Shown one piece after another: positions 21,042 through 29,017 of a DNA stretch of 64,000 nt (position 1 is the stretch's first letter; the number at the start of each line of letters is the position of its first letter). Origin of the DNA: Planctomycetota bacterium (GTDB lineage Bacteria > Planctomycetota > Planctomycetia > Pirellulales > Pirellulaceae); contig VGZA01000002.1 of the NCBI GenBank assembly GCA_016872775.1, positions 142,531 to 206,530 on the forward strand, in the 5' to 3' direction. Under the pieces are notes generated by a model. It was not told the origin of the DNA and did no database searches. It was given only the letters and a program-made list of their open reading frames with translations. Position numbers and translations under genes: made by a program.

Positions 21042-21403
21042 CAGGAAACTCTTCGGGTTTCGCCCGATTCCCCAATACCCCGATTCGCCCGATACCGAAG
21101 CTGTCGACACAATATTGCATCGGATTCCAGACGTTGCTACGATGCGTTCGGCAACGTAGTCTGTCATGTTCGTGGTCAGGCGCAACTTTTCCGGGGAGCC
21201 GATAACGAGTCCGCACGGGAACTGGGTTTGGATCCATTCGCAGGTATAGCCAGCGCAACACGGCCAAGTGCCGTGTTTCCCGCTGGATCACCTTCCCTGG
21301 GTCCCAGGTTCCCACTTTACTCCGCGGGCTCCCGAAAACTCGCCTGTACGGCATTGCGGTGGATCACGTTGCTATTTTTTTTGAACTTGTTCGCGAGGAG
21401 CGC
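21042..21403. other. intergenic region before larE
   Basis: A 362-bp spacer with one strong hairpin at 21250-21286 and no supported gene. No convincing sigma-70 promoter was found for larE. Confidence 0.5.
21250..21286. repeat. two-part hairpin (AACACGGC/GCCGTGTT)
   Basis: Outer arms CCAGCG (21250-21255) and CGCTGG (21281-21286) enclose a perfect 8-bp stem AACACGGC (21257-21264) / GCCGTGTT (21270-21277) with a 5-nt loop. No T-tract follows, so it is more like a REP-type intergenic repeat than a factor-independent terminator. Confidence 0.55.
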
Positions 21404-22234
21404 GTGAGCGTTTTGGTGGCAAAAGCAGACCGGTTGCTCCACCTGCTAGCCAGCCTGAATCGATGCCTGGTCGCTTATTCTGGCGGCGTCGACAGCATGC
21501 TCGTGGCTGCCGCCGCCCAAAGGGCGCTAGGAAGCCGGGCAACCGCCGTGATGGCGATCAGTCCGAGTTTGGCGCAGGGGGAGCGGGAAGCTGCGGCAGC
21601 CGCGGCGGAACAGATCGGAATTCGATTCGAGGCGATTGAAACCGACGAGTTGTCCCGTGCCGACTATGCCCGCAACGCCGCGGACCGTTGCTACTATTGC
21701 AAGTCGACACTCTACGAACGGTTGGCGATTCTGGCGGAACAACAACAGGCCGTCATCGTCAACGGTGCGAATGTCGACGATCAGGGGGACTACCGACCCG
21801 GAATGCACGCCGCCGTCGAGCGACAGGTTCGCAGCCCGCTCATCGAATGCGATTTTCGCAAATCGGACGTACGGGACCTGGCCCGTTCCTGGGGACTTCC
21901 CGCATGGGACAAACCCGCCATGCCCTGTCTTGCGAGTCGGATCGCCTACGGGGAGGAGGTCTCGGCCGATCGCCTGAAGATGATCGATCTGGCGGAGCGT
22001 TTTCTGCGCGGACTTGGCTGTGAATCGGTGCGGGTAAGGTACCATCGGGGCGACATGGCCCGCATTGAGGTCGACGCGGAAAATCTTGCAAGGCTGGCGG
22101 AGCCAGCGATACGAACGGCAATTTCAGCAGCGTTTCGCAGCTACGGCTTTCAATTTATCAGTCTCGACCTGGAAGGTTTTCGCTCCGGAAGTCTCAATGC
22201 GCTGGTCTCAATCGGATCTTCGACGGGCGAATGA
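21404..22234 (+). CDS. larE: LarE-family ATP-dependent sulfur transferase
   Basis: PP-loop enzyme of 276 aa. In the characterised pathway LarE adenylates the pyridinium carboxylate P2CMN and inserts sulfur to make the nickel-pincer cofactor of lactate racemase-type enzymes. The ATP-binding PP-loop YSGGVDSMLVAAAA is near residue 23. The conserved CYYCKSTLYERL and PCLASRIAYGEE motifs follow, the latter including the Cys region used as sulfur donor in some LarE proteins. GTG 21404 is preferred over the earlier GTG 21359 because GAGGAG lies just upstream and homologues start near here. No larA, larB or larC gene is in the window, so its target enzyme is not known. Confidence 0.88.
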   Translation: MSVLVAKADRLLHLLASLNRCLVAYSGGVDSMLVAAAAQRALGSRATAVMAISPSLAQGEREAAAAAAEQIGIRFEAIETDELSRADYARNAADRCYYCKSTLYERLAILAEQQQAVIVNGANVDDQGDYRPGMHAAVERQVRSPLIECDFRKSDVRDLARSWGLPAWDKPAMPCLASRIAYGEEVSADRLKMIDLAERFLRGLGCESVRVRYHRGDMARIEVDAENLARLAEPAIRTAISAAFRSYGFQFISLDLEGFRSGSLNALVSIGSSTGE

Positions 22235-22398
22235 CCGGATGACGTTTGCCGCCGACTTTCTTCTCCACCCGAAATCCGACAATCGCCGTTCCGACGTTGC
22301 CAGTTGCTCGTAAACGCCGCATACTAAGTCGTAGTGGCCGGCGTGTGACGGTCCCCAGATTCCGCATCCTCCATCGACGGCAACTGCCACCCAGGGCC

Positions 22399-23976
22399 AT
22401 GAGCAACCCAGCCGATTCTCAGGCATTGGAATCTGACACGACTGAAACGCCCCCATCCCCCGATCATTCCGGCCGACTGCTCGGCGATTACCAACTCATT
22501 CGCCGCCTAGGCCGAGGCGGCATGGCGGAGGTCTATCTCGCACAGCAGAACTCGCTGGCGCGCAAGGTCGCCATCAAGATTCTGAGGCCCAACCTTGCCC
22601 GCAACGAGAGTTACGTACGGCGTTTCTTGAACGAGGCCCGCGCGGCAGCGGCTTTGGTCCACCCGAATATCGTGCAGGTGTACGAGGTGGGTGTCTGCGA
22701 AGGCCTGCATTACATTGCCCAGGAATATGTCGCCGGCCAGAATGTGCGGCAACTTCTCGCCAGGTCGGGACCGCTCTCGGCGCCGCTTACCGTCGCGATC
22801 GTGCGGCAGGTTGCAACCGGCCTGCGGCGAGCCGCCAGCCAGGGTATCGTCCATCGTGATATCAAACCGGAAAACATCCTGCTCGCCCGGACAGGGGAAG
22901 CAAAGGTCGCTGATTTTGGACTGGCGCGAATCGCAAACGGCGAGGCGACTGCGCAGTTGACCCAGATCGGCGTGACCATGGGGACCCCGCTTTACATGAG
23001 TCCCGAACAGGTCGAGGGAAAATCGCTCGACCTGCGCAGCGATCTCTATTCCCTCGGCGTTACCTGTTACCACATGCTTTCCGGGAGACCACCGTTCGAA
23101 GGGGAATCCCCGTTGAGCATTGCGGTTCAGCATATGAAGTCCGAGCCGGACCGCCTGGAACAAATCCGGCCCGATCTTCCGGAGGGACTCTGCCGAATCG
23201 TCCACAAATTGATGGCCAAGCGCCCCGAAGACCGTTATCAGGACGCCACCGAGGTCCTCCGAGAATTGAAAGAGCTTCCGATTGAGACTCCGGAGGACGA
23301 CTGGCCGCAGACGGTCGAAGAAGCAAACGCGTTCGAACCGGTGGAACTCGTTTCCCAGCGGGCGGCCGCGACGCAGAAACTGGCATCCTTAATGCTGCTG
23401 GAGGCACGTCACGAACGGCACCAGCATCCGCTGATCGTCTGGGGATTGCTGGTGATCGCTGGAGCGATAACCGGCGGCGGCGTGGCATATGCCTTCCGTC
23501 CTCCGCCCCTGCTCGGCACGCGCGCCGCTACCGGATTCGTCGAACACAAAGACAATATCCAGGACCAATTTCTGCTCGCCATCGCCCTGGGCACGGAACA
23601 GGCATTGCTCGCGGTCGAAGAGTACTTTCCGCGCGATGCGGATCCCGAAAACCTGCACTATGCGCGACTGGCCGAACAACGGCTGGCGGAACTCTATCTG
23701 GATAAACAACGCTACGACGATGCGATCCGCATCTATACCGGCGTCGCGCGCGACCCGGCGACCGGCGCCATCGGCCAGATCGGGCTGACCAACGCCCACC
23801 ATCGCCTGAACCCCTCCGACGGCCAATGGCGAAATAACCTGATGGAACTCGTGCGGATCGTGGAATCGACCAATATCGAAAATCACGTGATGGCCATGCA
23901 GCGACTCGACGCCGAGCCCCGCGAACTCTACCTGGAACTGCGCGACCTCAAGTCCCGCTCCCGGCAGGGGAGTTGA
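22399..23976 (+). CDS. membrane-anchored serine/threonine protein kinase (Hanks type)
   Basis: Kinase of 525 aa from ATG 22399; the open frame continues upstream to 22246 but without domain signal. The kinase domain covers about residues 30-285: glycine-rich loop LGRGGMAEVY, VAIKIL with the ATP-binding Lys, HRDIKPENIL catalytic loop, DFGLARI and YMSPEQVEG. All catalytic residues are present. A single membrane helix follows at about 358-380 (LIVWGLLVIAGAITGGGVAY). The C-terminal 145 residues would be outside the cytoplasm and look alpha-helical and TPR-like (YARLAEQRLAELYLDKQRYD). The domain order fits a receptor kinase that senses an envelope signal. Confidence 0.92.
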   Translation: MSNPADSQALESDTTETPPSPDHSGRLLGDYQLIRRLGRGGMAEVYLAQQNSLARKVAIKILRPNLARNESYVRRFLNEARAAAALVHPNIVQVYEVGVCEGLHYIAQEYVAGQNVRQLLARSGPLSAPLTVAIVRQVATGLRRAASQGIVHRDIKPENILLARTGEAKVADFGLARIANGEATAQLTQIGVTMGTPLYMSPEQVEGKSLDLRSDLYSLGVTCYHMLSGRPPFEGESPLSIAVQHMKSEPDRLEQIRPDLPEGLCRIVHKLMAKRPEDRYQDATEVLRELKELPIETPEDDWPQTVEEANAFEPVELVSQRAAATQKLASLMLLEARHERHQHPLIVWGLLVIAGAITGGGVAYAFRPPPLLGTRAATGFVEHKDNIQDQFLLAIALGTEQALLAVEEYFPRDADPENLHYARLAEQRLAELYLDKQRYDDAIRIYTGVARDPATGAIGQIGLTNAHHRLNPSDGQWRNNLMELVRIVESTNIENHVMAMQRLDAEPRELYLELRDLKSRSRQGS

Positions 23977-24015
23977 CAGCCAGCCCCCCGTACTTACATT
24001 TGCAATTTAGGTTTT

Positions 24016-24088
24016 GCCCCCTTCGTCTAGAGGCCTAGGACTCCGGGTTCTCAGTCCGGCAACACCGGTTCGAATCCGGTAGGGGGTA
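24016..24088 (+). tRNA. tRNA-Glu (CTC)
   Basis: A full cloverleaf can be folded by hand. The acceptor is GCCCCCT/AGGGGGT with a G-U first pair, and the D arm has GTCTAGAGGCCTAGGAC. The anticodon stem is CCGGG/TCCGG with loop TTCTCAG, giving anticodon CTC, which reads GAG (Glu). The T arm is CCGGTTCGAATCCGG. The discriminator is A and CCA is not encoded. It aligns closely with bacterial tRNA-Glu. Confidence 0.95.
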
Positions 24089-24178
24089 CTGATTCGGTTG
24101 AGTAAGCCAGGGGCCTGGCGCGCCCGCGCCCCTCGCGCTTCTATCTTCGAAACCGCGCACGTCTCGGTCCAACGTCAA

Positions 24179-24250
24179 GGGGACGGGAGTCTTTGGCCGC
24201 AAAGCTCCTTACTGATGGTACGCTGTTGCGCGCCAAAGACTCCCGTCCCC
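24179..24250. repeat. 72-bp element with perfect 18-bp inverted repeats
   Basis: GGGGACGGGAGTCTTTGG (24179-24196) and its exact reverse complement (24233-24250) flank 36 nt. It lies between tRNA-Glu and the SGNH/kelch gene. No T-run follows, so terminator function is unlikely. The length and perfection of the arms suggest a non-autonomous mobile or REP-like repeat. Confidence 0.75.
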
Positions 24251-24339
24251 GCATAGCATTTTTTCTTCGGTTTGATTCGAATTAAGCTTCGGCGAGTTGC
24301 CGACGAACGGCATACGCCTCCCATGTGTAGGGCATCCTC

Positions 24340-25941
24340 ATGAACAGCCGAGTTCTGCGGGAATGGGGACGCGCTGCGGCAACCCTGGTAATGACCGTTG
24401 TCTTGATTTGCGGCTCCCGCTGCACGAGTCTGGCGCAAGGAGATGCCGATCAGGACCGACGCCGACCACTGACCGAGATGACGGCGGAGGACCGTTACCA
24501 AGGTCAGGATGGAGGCTTGTACGGTGGCGGTCGAAACGAACCACCCGACGCACATCGCGAGGCAGCGGAAGCGGAGTTGGCACAGATTCAGCCGTTGGAT
24601 GCGGAAGGAAGTCCCAGCGCCGGCGGACGGATTGTGTTCGTGTCGATCAGCATGTCCAACGCCACGCAGGAATTCTCCCGCTTCAAACGACTGGCGGACG
24701 ACGACCCGAGCCGCTCACCGCAGCTGGCAATTGTCGACTGCGCGCAAGGCGGACAAGCGATGGCCGAATGGGCCAGCCCGGACGCCGCGCCGTGGCTGGA
24801 GGCGGAACGTCGCATCACCCGCGCGAACCTCTCGTCGAAACAGGTCCAGGTTGCCTGGATCAAGCTGGCAAATAAGGGCCCCCGTGGAACACTGGAGCAG
24901 CACGGCCGCAAGCTGCAGCGCGATACGCTGGCCGTACTGCAAATCGCCAAAGCCCGCTTTCCCAATCTGCGAATTGCATATCTTTCCAGCCGCATTTTCG
25001 GCGGGTACGCGACGAATCGACTGAACCCCGAACCGTACGCCTACGAGTCAGCCTTCGCAGCCCGGTGGCTGATTCAAGACCAGCTCGCCGGTCAAGCCGA
25101 CTTGAACTGGAATCCGGCACTCGGGCCCGTGAAAGCGCCACTCCTGTTGTGGGGACCTTATCTCTGGGCAGACGGAGCCACGCCGCGCGCCGCCGATGGC
25201 CTCCACTACCTGCGCGAAGATCTCGCCGCGGATGGAACGCATCCGTCTGAGTCCGGCCGCAACAAAGTCGCACAAGTCATGCTCAAGTTTTTTCGCAACG
25301 ATCCGCTGACTCGCCCCTGGTTCACCGGTCAGCGGCAGGCCCAGCAAACGCCGTGGAAGAGCCAACAGCATCCCGATCATCCGCTCAATGTCTGGGTCAA
25401 ACGCACGCCGCGCGAGCAGGCACCGGTCTCACCGCGACTCGGCTACGAGGGCGCATGCGTCTGGGATTCGCCAGCTCAATTGCTGGTGCGATTTGGAGGG
25501 CACAACCAGGGTGGCGGCGGCGAACAGGGCGCGGAGGTCTGGACCTACGACGCGGCGACCAATCGCTGGCGAAACATGCGCCCACTACCGGCTCCTCGCC
25601 TGGCCCCCTACCGCTGCGCTGCGTGGGACAGCGACGAGCAACGGGGCGTCGTGTTCGGTGGCGAAGGCAGCCACGAGGGGACGCTGATCTACGATCCGGC
25701 GCGCAACGAGTGGACTTGGCCCCGACCCGAAGTCGAACCGGCTCCCCGCAGCGGCGGCAATATGGCGTACGACGCGAAGCATCGACTCCACGTACTATTT
25801 GGCTCGCAGTTCGACAACGATCCGCGTACCTGGGTCTACGACTTCAAGCGGAATGTATGGCGCGACATGCAACCGGAGTCGCAACCGCCCACGGACAAGA
25901 ACGACGTCGCTCGGGCGCAACCTCCCGCCGTTGCCCATTGA
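24340..25941 (+). CDS. exported SGNH-hydrolase-like and kelch-repeat protein (3' end frameshifted)
   Basis: A 533-aa exported protein. The N-terminus has a signal-type helix (AAATLVMTVVLICG). About residues 100-320 resemble an SGNH/GDSL fold: VSISMSNATQEF at strand 1 and ADGTHPSESGR as the Asp-x-x-His block. A clear Gly-Asp-Ser nucleophile block was not seen, so hydrolase activity is uncertain. About 365-520 hold kelch-like propeller repeats (GGEGSHEGTLIYDPARNEWT; VYDFKRNVWRDMQPES). Reading stops at 25941, but the coding pattern continues in another frame to 26239 with the start of a fibronectin III-like module. The real gene is therefore longer and broken near 25925. Confidence 0.75.
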   Translation: MNSRVLREWGRAAATLVMTVVLICGSRCTSLAQGDADQDRRRPLTEMTAEDRYQGQDGGLYGGGRNEPPDAHREAAEAELAQIQPLDAEGSPSAGGRIVFVSISMSNATQEFSRFKRLADDDPSRSPQLAIVDCAQGGQAMAEWASPDAAPWLEAERRITRANLSSKQVQVAWIKLANKGPRGTLEQHGRKLQRDTLAVLQIAKARFPNLRIAYLSSRIFGGYATNRLNPEPYAYESAFAARWLIQDQLAGQADLNWNPALGPVKAPLLLWGPYLWADGATPRAADGLHYLREDLAADGTHPSESGRNKVAQVMLKFFRNDPLTRPWFTGQRQAQQTPWKSQQHPDHPLNVWVKRTPREQAPVSPRLGYEGACVWDSPAQLLVRFGGHNQGGGGEQGAEVWTYDAATNRWRNMRPLPAPRLAPYRCAAWDSDEQRGVVFGGEGSHEGTLIYDPARNEWTWPRPEVEPAPRSGGNMAYDAKHRLHVLFGSQFDNDPRTWVYDFKRNVWRDMQPESQPPTDKNDVARAQPPAVAH

Positions 25942-26239
25942 ACCGACGGATCGCCCTGAAACGCGTGCGCGGCGCGAGCCATCCGAGCGGCCTTCGAAGC
26001 GTGAGCCACCCCTGATTGAGGATGGAGTGGTGTCGGTCGTGACGGCGGAGCGCGTCGAGCTGAACTGGACGCCTCCCCTCGCGATGGAGCCAATTCTCGG
26101 TTACATCGTGGAGCGTGCCGAGGTCGAGGTCTGGAGCGAAGATCAATTGCGCCGCCTCAAGGCGCGGACACCGCCGCTTTCCGAACCCGCGGTCGGCGCC
26201 GCGATTCGCGATGTCATCAAGAACGCCGAGCGTCCGTGA
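25928..26239 (+). pseudogene. frameshifted 3' continuation of the SGNH/kelch gene (FN3-like fragment)
   Basis: In the +1 frame relative to the kelch gene, the sequence encodes LPPLPIEPTDRPE, a charged linker, then VSVVTAERVELNWTPPLAME and ILGYIVERAEVEV. These have the strand pattern of a fibronectin type III domain. Removing one C in the CCC at 25924-25926 would join the two frames. The frame ends at 26239 (DVIKNAERP), before a complete FN3 domain of about 90 residues, so the protein also seems truncated at its 3' end. Confidence 0.6.
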
Positions 26240-26253
26240 GACGCGTGGCCGCG

Positions 26254-28383
26254 TCACACCGTCACGGACTCGTCGCGCTGCCGGGGTTGAAACGTCAGTG
26301 CGACCGAGTCGACTCGAATTCCTGTGCAGCCGGCTTCACCGGGTGGCAGCATCAGCTGGCCTTGCGTCGACTTTTCAATAGCGATCAGCACACCCAATCC
26401 GCAGCCGATCGAGAAATTCGCACCCGGGGTGGTGGAACCCAGAAATCGATCGAGCACAAATTCGCGCGACTCGCCCCAAGCCGGGTGGAACTCTACCGAG
26501 GCCAACTCCTCGACGGCGCGCGGATCCTTCTTCAGGTTCTGGAAGCGAAACAGTACCAGACGGCAGCGGAAATTTGCGTGGAAGTCGCGCCCCCATTCCG
26601 GCGCTTCCGGGGTTGGAGCCGCGGCCTGGGCCCGAACGGTCAGCCGGAAATGACCGCCACGAGCGTTGCGGATCTCCTGGGACAGCAGTGCACGGGCACC
26701 TTGATCAATCGTCCGCTGTTCGGTCGGGTGCGGCATGAATCCCAGTTCCACAAACTGCTCGGACTTGCGGACGTTCAACGCGGACAGCGGTACCTCCAGC
26801 GGCCACGCTCGCCACCCTTTTGCTCGCACCGCAGGCTCCACCGGCAAAAGCGGCAGCCCCGTCGTGAAATCCGTGTCGAACAGCAGCCGGGTATCCAACG
26901 GCGGCACGAACTCCGGATCGCCTCCCGCCGGTCTTCTTGCCGGAATCGCCGGCTCATTGCCCAGCATCTCCGCGATCGGCTCGCCCTTAGTGAGCGGGTG
27001 GGGCCGGTTTTCCTTGTCCGGGAAAAAGCCGCGGGGGTCGATTCCAAGCAGGTGAAAGATGGTGGCCGTCAGATCTGAGCCGGTCAGCGGCGTCGTGATC
27101 GGATAGGCCCCGTTCCTGTCGCTGGCGCCGATTACCTGTCCACCGCGAATGCCTGCGCCGGCCATCGCGAAGCTGAATACGTGGCCCCAATGGTCCCGGC
27201 CGCCGTTGGCATTGATCTTCGGCGTGCGTCCGAATTCGCCGATCACGACGACCAGCGTCTCGTCCAGCAGTCCCCGTTCGGAAAGATCATCCATCAACGC
27301 CGCAAACGTCGGATCGAATTGCGGACAGAGATTGTCCTGCAACCGATCGGCATTCAGGGCATGCGTATCCCAAAGCGGATTGTCGACCGCGTTGTCGCCA
27401 GGGTCCCGCGCCCAGTTGACATGGACCAGCCGCACTCCCGCTTCAATCAACCGCCGTCCCAACAAAACTGACTGCCCCCAGGTGTAGCGGCCATACCGAT
27501 CACGCACTTTGTCCGGCTCGCGGCTCAAATCGAATGCGGTTCGGGCGGCCCCCGATGTCACCAGGTCAAACGCCTGCTGCTTGAGCCGGTCCCACGAGGC
27601 CACCGTACTCGCGCGAACCAAGCCATCCATCTGCGACTCGAGTTGCTGCAGCAGGTCACGACGCCGATCCAGCCGAACGCTGCTGATACCGTCGTGAGGC
27701 GCGAGGCCGGCGATCTGGTAATCGGGCAGCGCGGGGTCACCCACAAATCGCTCGGGCTCCCACATCGCTCCAAGAAAACCGGCCGTTTGCCCAGCCGGCG
27801 TGACGTTGTCGTTCAACCGCATCCGATCGGGTATCCAGACCGAGGTCAGTGCCGGCATCGTTTCGCTGGGCTTCAGCATCTTTACAATCGAACCGAAGTA
27901 AGGCCAGTCGGTCGGTTTGATCTGCCGCGCACTGCCCGGACCATACGGGTACCCGGTCAGCAACCAGTAAGCGCTGACATCGTGATTGTCGTCGCGCGTG
28001 GAAAGGGATCGCACGATCGCCATCCGGTCGGCATACCGGGATGTCCGCGGCAGAAGTTCGCAAAACTGAATTCCCGGAACGTTGGTGTCGATCGGCTGGA
28101 AGGGACCACGAATTTCCGCCGGCGCCTCCGGTTTCGGATCAAATGTTTCGTGCTGTGGAGGACCTCCTTGCAGCCAGAGAAACAGCACGTTCTTCGCCTT
28201 GCCAAACGTCGCTCCCAACTCGCCCGCCAGCGCGGTGGGCGGTGAGTTCGGCGCGGCGGACCGAGCTGTCGCCTGGAATAATGCCGGCAACGAAAGCCCC
28301 AGGGCACTCAACCCGCCGACACGCAGCCATTCGCGGCGTGATCGCAAGTCCGCAACGCAGGCTCGATCATGAACCGAAAGCAT
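26254..28383 (-). CDS. DUF1501 protein with about 210-aa C-terminal extension
   Basis: Exported planctomycete DUF1501 protein of 709 aa, related to the alkaline phosphatase/sulfatase superfamily by fold; function unknown. A Tat-type signal begins SRREWLRVGGLSALGLSLPA. DUF1501 marks include LFLWLQGGPPQHETFDPKP, the DDNHDVSAYWLLTGYP region, VVIGEFGRTPKIN and GGRDHWGHVFSFAMAG. Typical DUF1501 proteins end near residue 480; here residues about 495-709 form an extra domain I do not recognise (from FDTDFTTGLPLLPVEPAVRA on). No DUF1553-type cytochrome partner is adjacent, which is unusual for this family. Confidence 0.9.
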   Translation of the reverse strand: MLSVHDRACVADLRSRREWLRVGGLSALGLSLPALFQATARSAAPNSPPTALAGELGATFGKAKNVLFLWLQGGPPQHETFDPKPEAPAEIRGPFQPIDTNVPGIQFCELLPRTSRYADRMAIVRSLSTRDDNHDVSAYWLLTGYPYGPGSARQIKPTDWPYFGSIVKMLKPSETMPALTSVWIPDRMRLNDNVTPAGQTAGFLGAMWEPERFVGDPALPDYQIAGLAPHDGISSVRLDRRRDLLQQLESQMDGLVRASTVASWDRLKQQAFDLVTSGAARTAFDLSREPDKVRDRYGRYTWGQSVLLGRRLIEAGVRLVHVNWARDPGDNAVDNPLWDTHALNADRLQDNLCPQFDPTFAALMDDLSERGLLDETLVVVIGEFGRTPKINANGGRDHWGHVFSFAMAGAGIRGGQVIGASDRNGAYPITTPLTGSDLTATIFHLLGIDPRGFFPDKENRPHPLTKGEPIAEMLGNEPAIPARRPAGGDPEFVPPLDTRLLFDTDFTTGLPLLPVEPAVRAKGWRAWPLEVPLSALNVRKSEQFVELGFMPHPTEQRTIDQGARALLSQEIRNARGGHFRLTVRAQAAAPTPEAPEWGRDFHANFRCRLVLFRFQNLKKDPRAVEELASVEFHPAWGESREFVLDRFLGSTTPGANFSIGCGLGVLIAIEKSTQGQLMLPPGEAGCTGIRVDSVALTFQPRQRDESVTV

Positions 28384-28582
28384 TCATTCCATCCTCCAAC
28401 CGCAGGCAAACTGAGGTTCACAGACAGCGCGCAGCCGCGGACCAACGAACCGCGACTGCCGACGAACCAACACTGCGATTGTCCTTGCTTAGGCTAGACA
28501 ACAACGCGTTCCACGTAAAGCAACACCTAATGCAAAACGGGCAGGCGAAATACCGGAATGGGAACATCGACGGCGCTTCCGC

Positions 28583-28610
28583 TTGAGTCTCCATGCGGAA
28601 CTGGTATAGA
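28583..28610 (+). promoter_or_regulatory. promoter candidate with extended -10
   Basis: TTGAGT (28583-28588), a 16-bp spacer and TGG-TATAGA (-10 at 28605-28610) form a reasonable sigma-70 promoter. The predicted transcription start coincides with ATG 28615 within a few nucleotides. Confidence 0.4.
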
Positions 28611-28614
28611 CTCC

Positions 28615-28818
28615 ATGTCGCTTTCGAAGGTCCCGGTCGCGGCCCGCCAGCCGCCGGACACCTCAGGACACCGGGGACTTCCGCGCGAAGGGCAGTCGAT
28701 TCGCGTTTTTCTGGCTCGCAACGCGTACAACGGATTTGGAGAAACCAAGGACGGCGGATTCAATGTCATCGGCGCCAACGGATTCGAGGCCCTGAATCCG
28801 CCAGCAAAGAAACCGTAG
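28615..28818 (+). CDS. short hypothetical protein, possibly leaderless
   Basis: A 67-aa open frame starting 5 nt after a predicted -10 box, so any message would be leaderless. The product is not recognised. The second half (FGETKDGGFNVIGANGFEAL) looks protein-like, while the first half is compositionally plain. The frame may be spurious. It lies upstream of the porin gene in the same direction. Confidence 0.25.
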   Translation: MSLSKVPVAARQPPDTSGHRGLPREGQSIRVFLARNAYNGFGETKDGGFNVIGANGFEALNPPAKKP

Positions 28819-29017
28819 TGCGGCCGGGAAATGACGCGGCCGATTGGGCTCTTCCGATCAGTTAAGCTGCAGAAAGTGCCGTCAGTTTGCCGATTAAGGC
28901 GATGTCCCGTTTTGTAGGAATTGTCCAACCTGTCGACGGGAGGAAGAGGCTCGACATTGTTCCCTGCGTTTCTGGCTGGCGATACATAACTACGGGTCGC
29001 GTTTCGGGGAGGCTCGC

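Larger units (their letters stand above)
28384..29017. other. intergenic region between DUF1501 and porin genes
   Basis: A 634-bp spacer between divergent genes. It contains a promoter candidate at 28583-28610 and a short open frame right behind it (28615-28818). Nothing else could be supported; the open frame on the minus strand here (28527-29027) shows no family features. Confidence 0.45.

Noticed and set aside
24179..24250. Hairpin as terminator of the tRNA-Glu transcript
   Set aside because: No T-tract after the right arm and the spacing of 90 nt from the tRNA argues against it.
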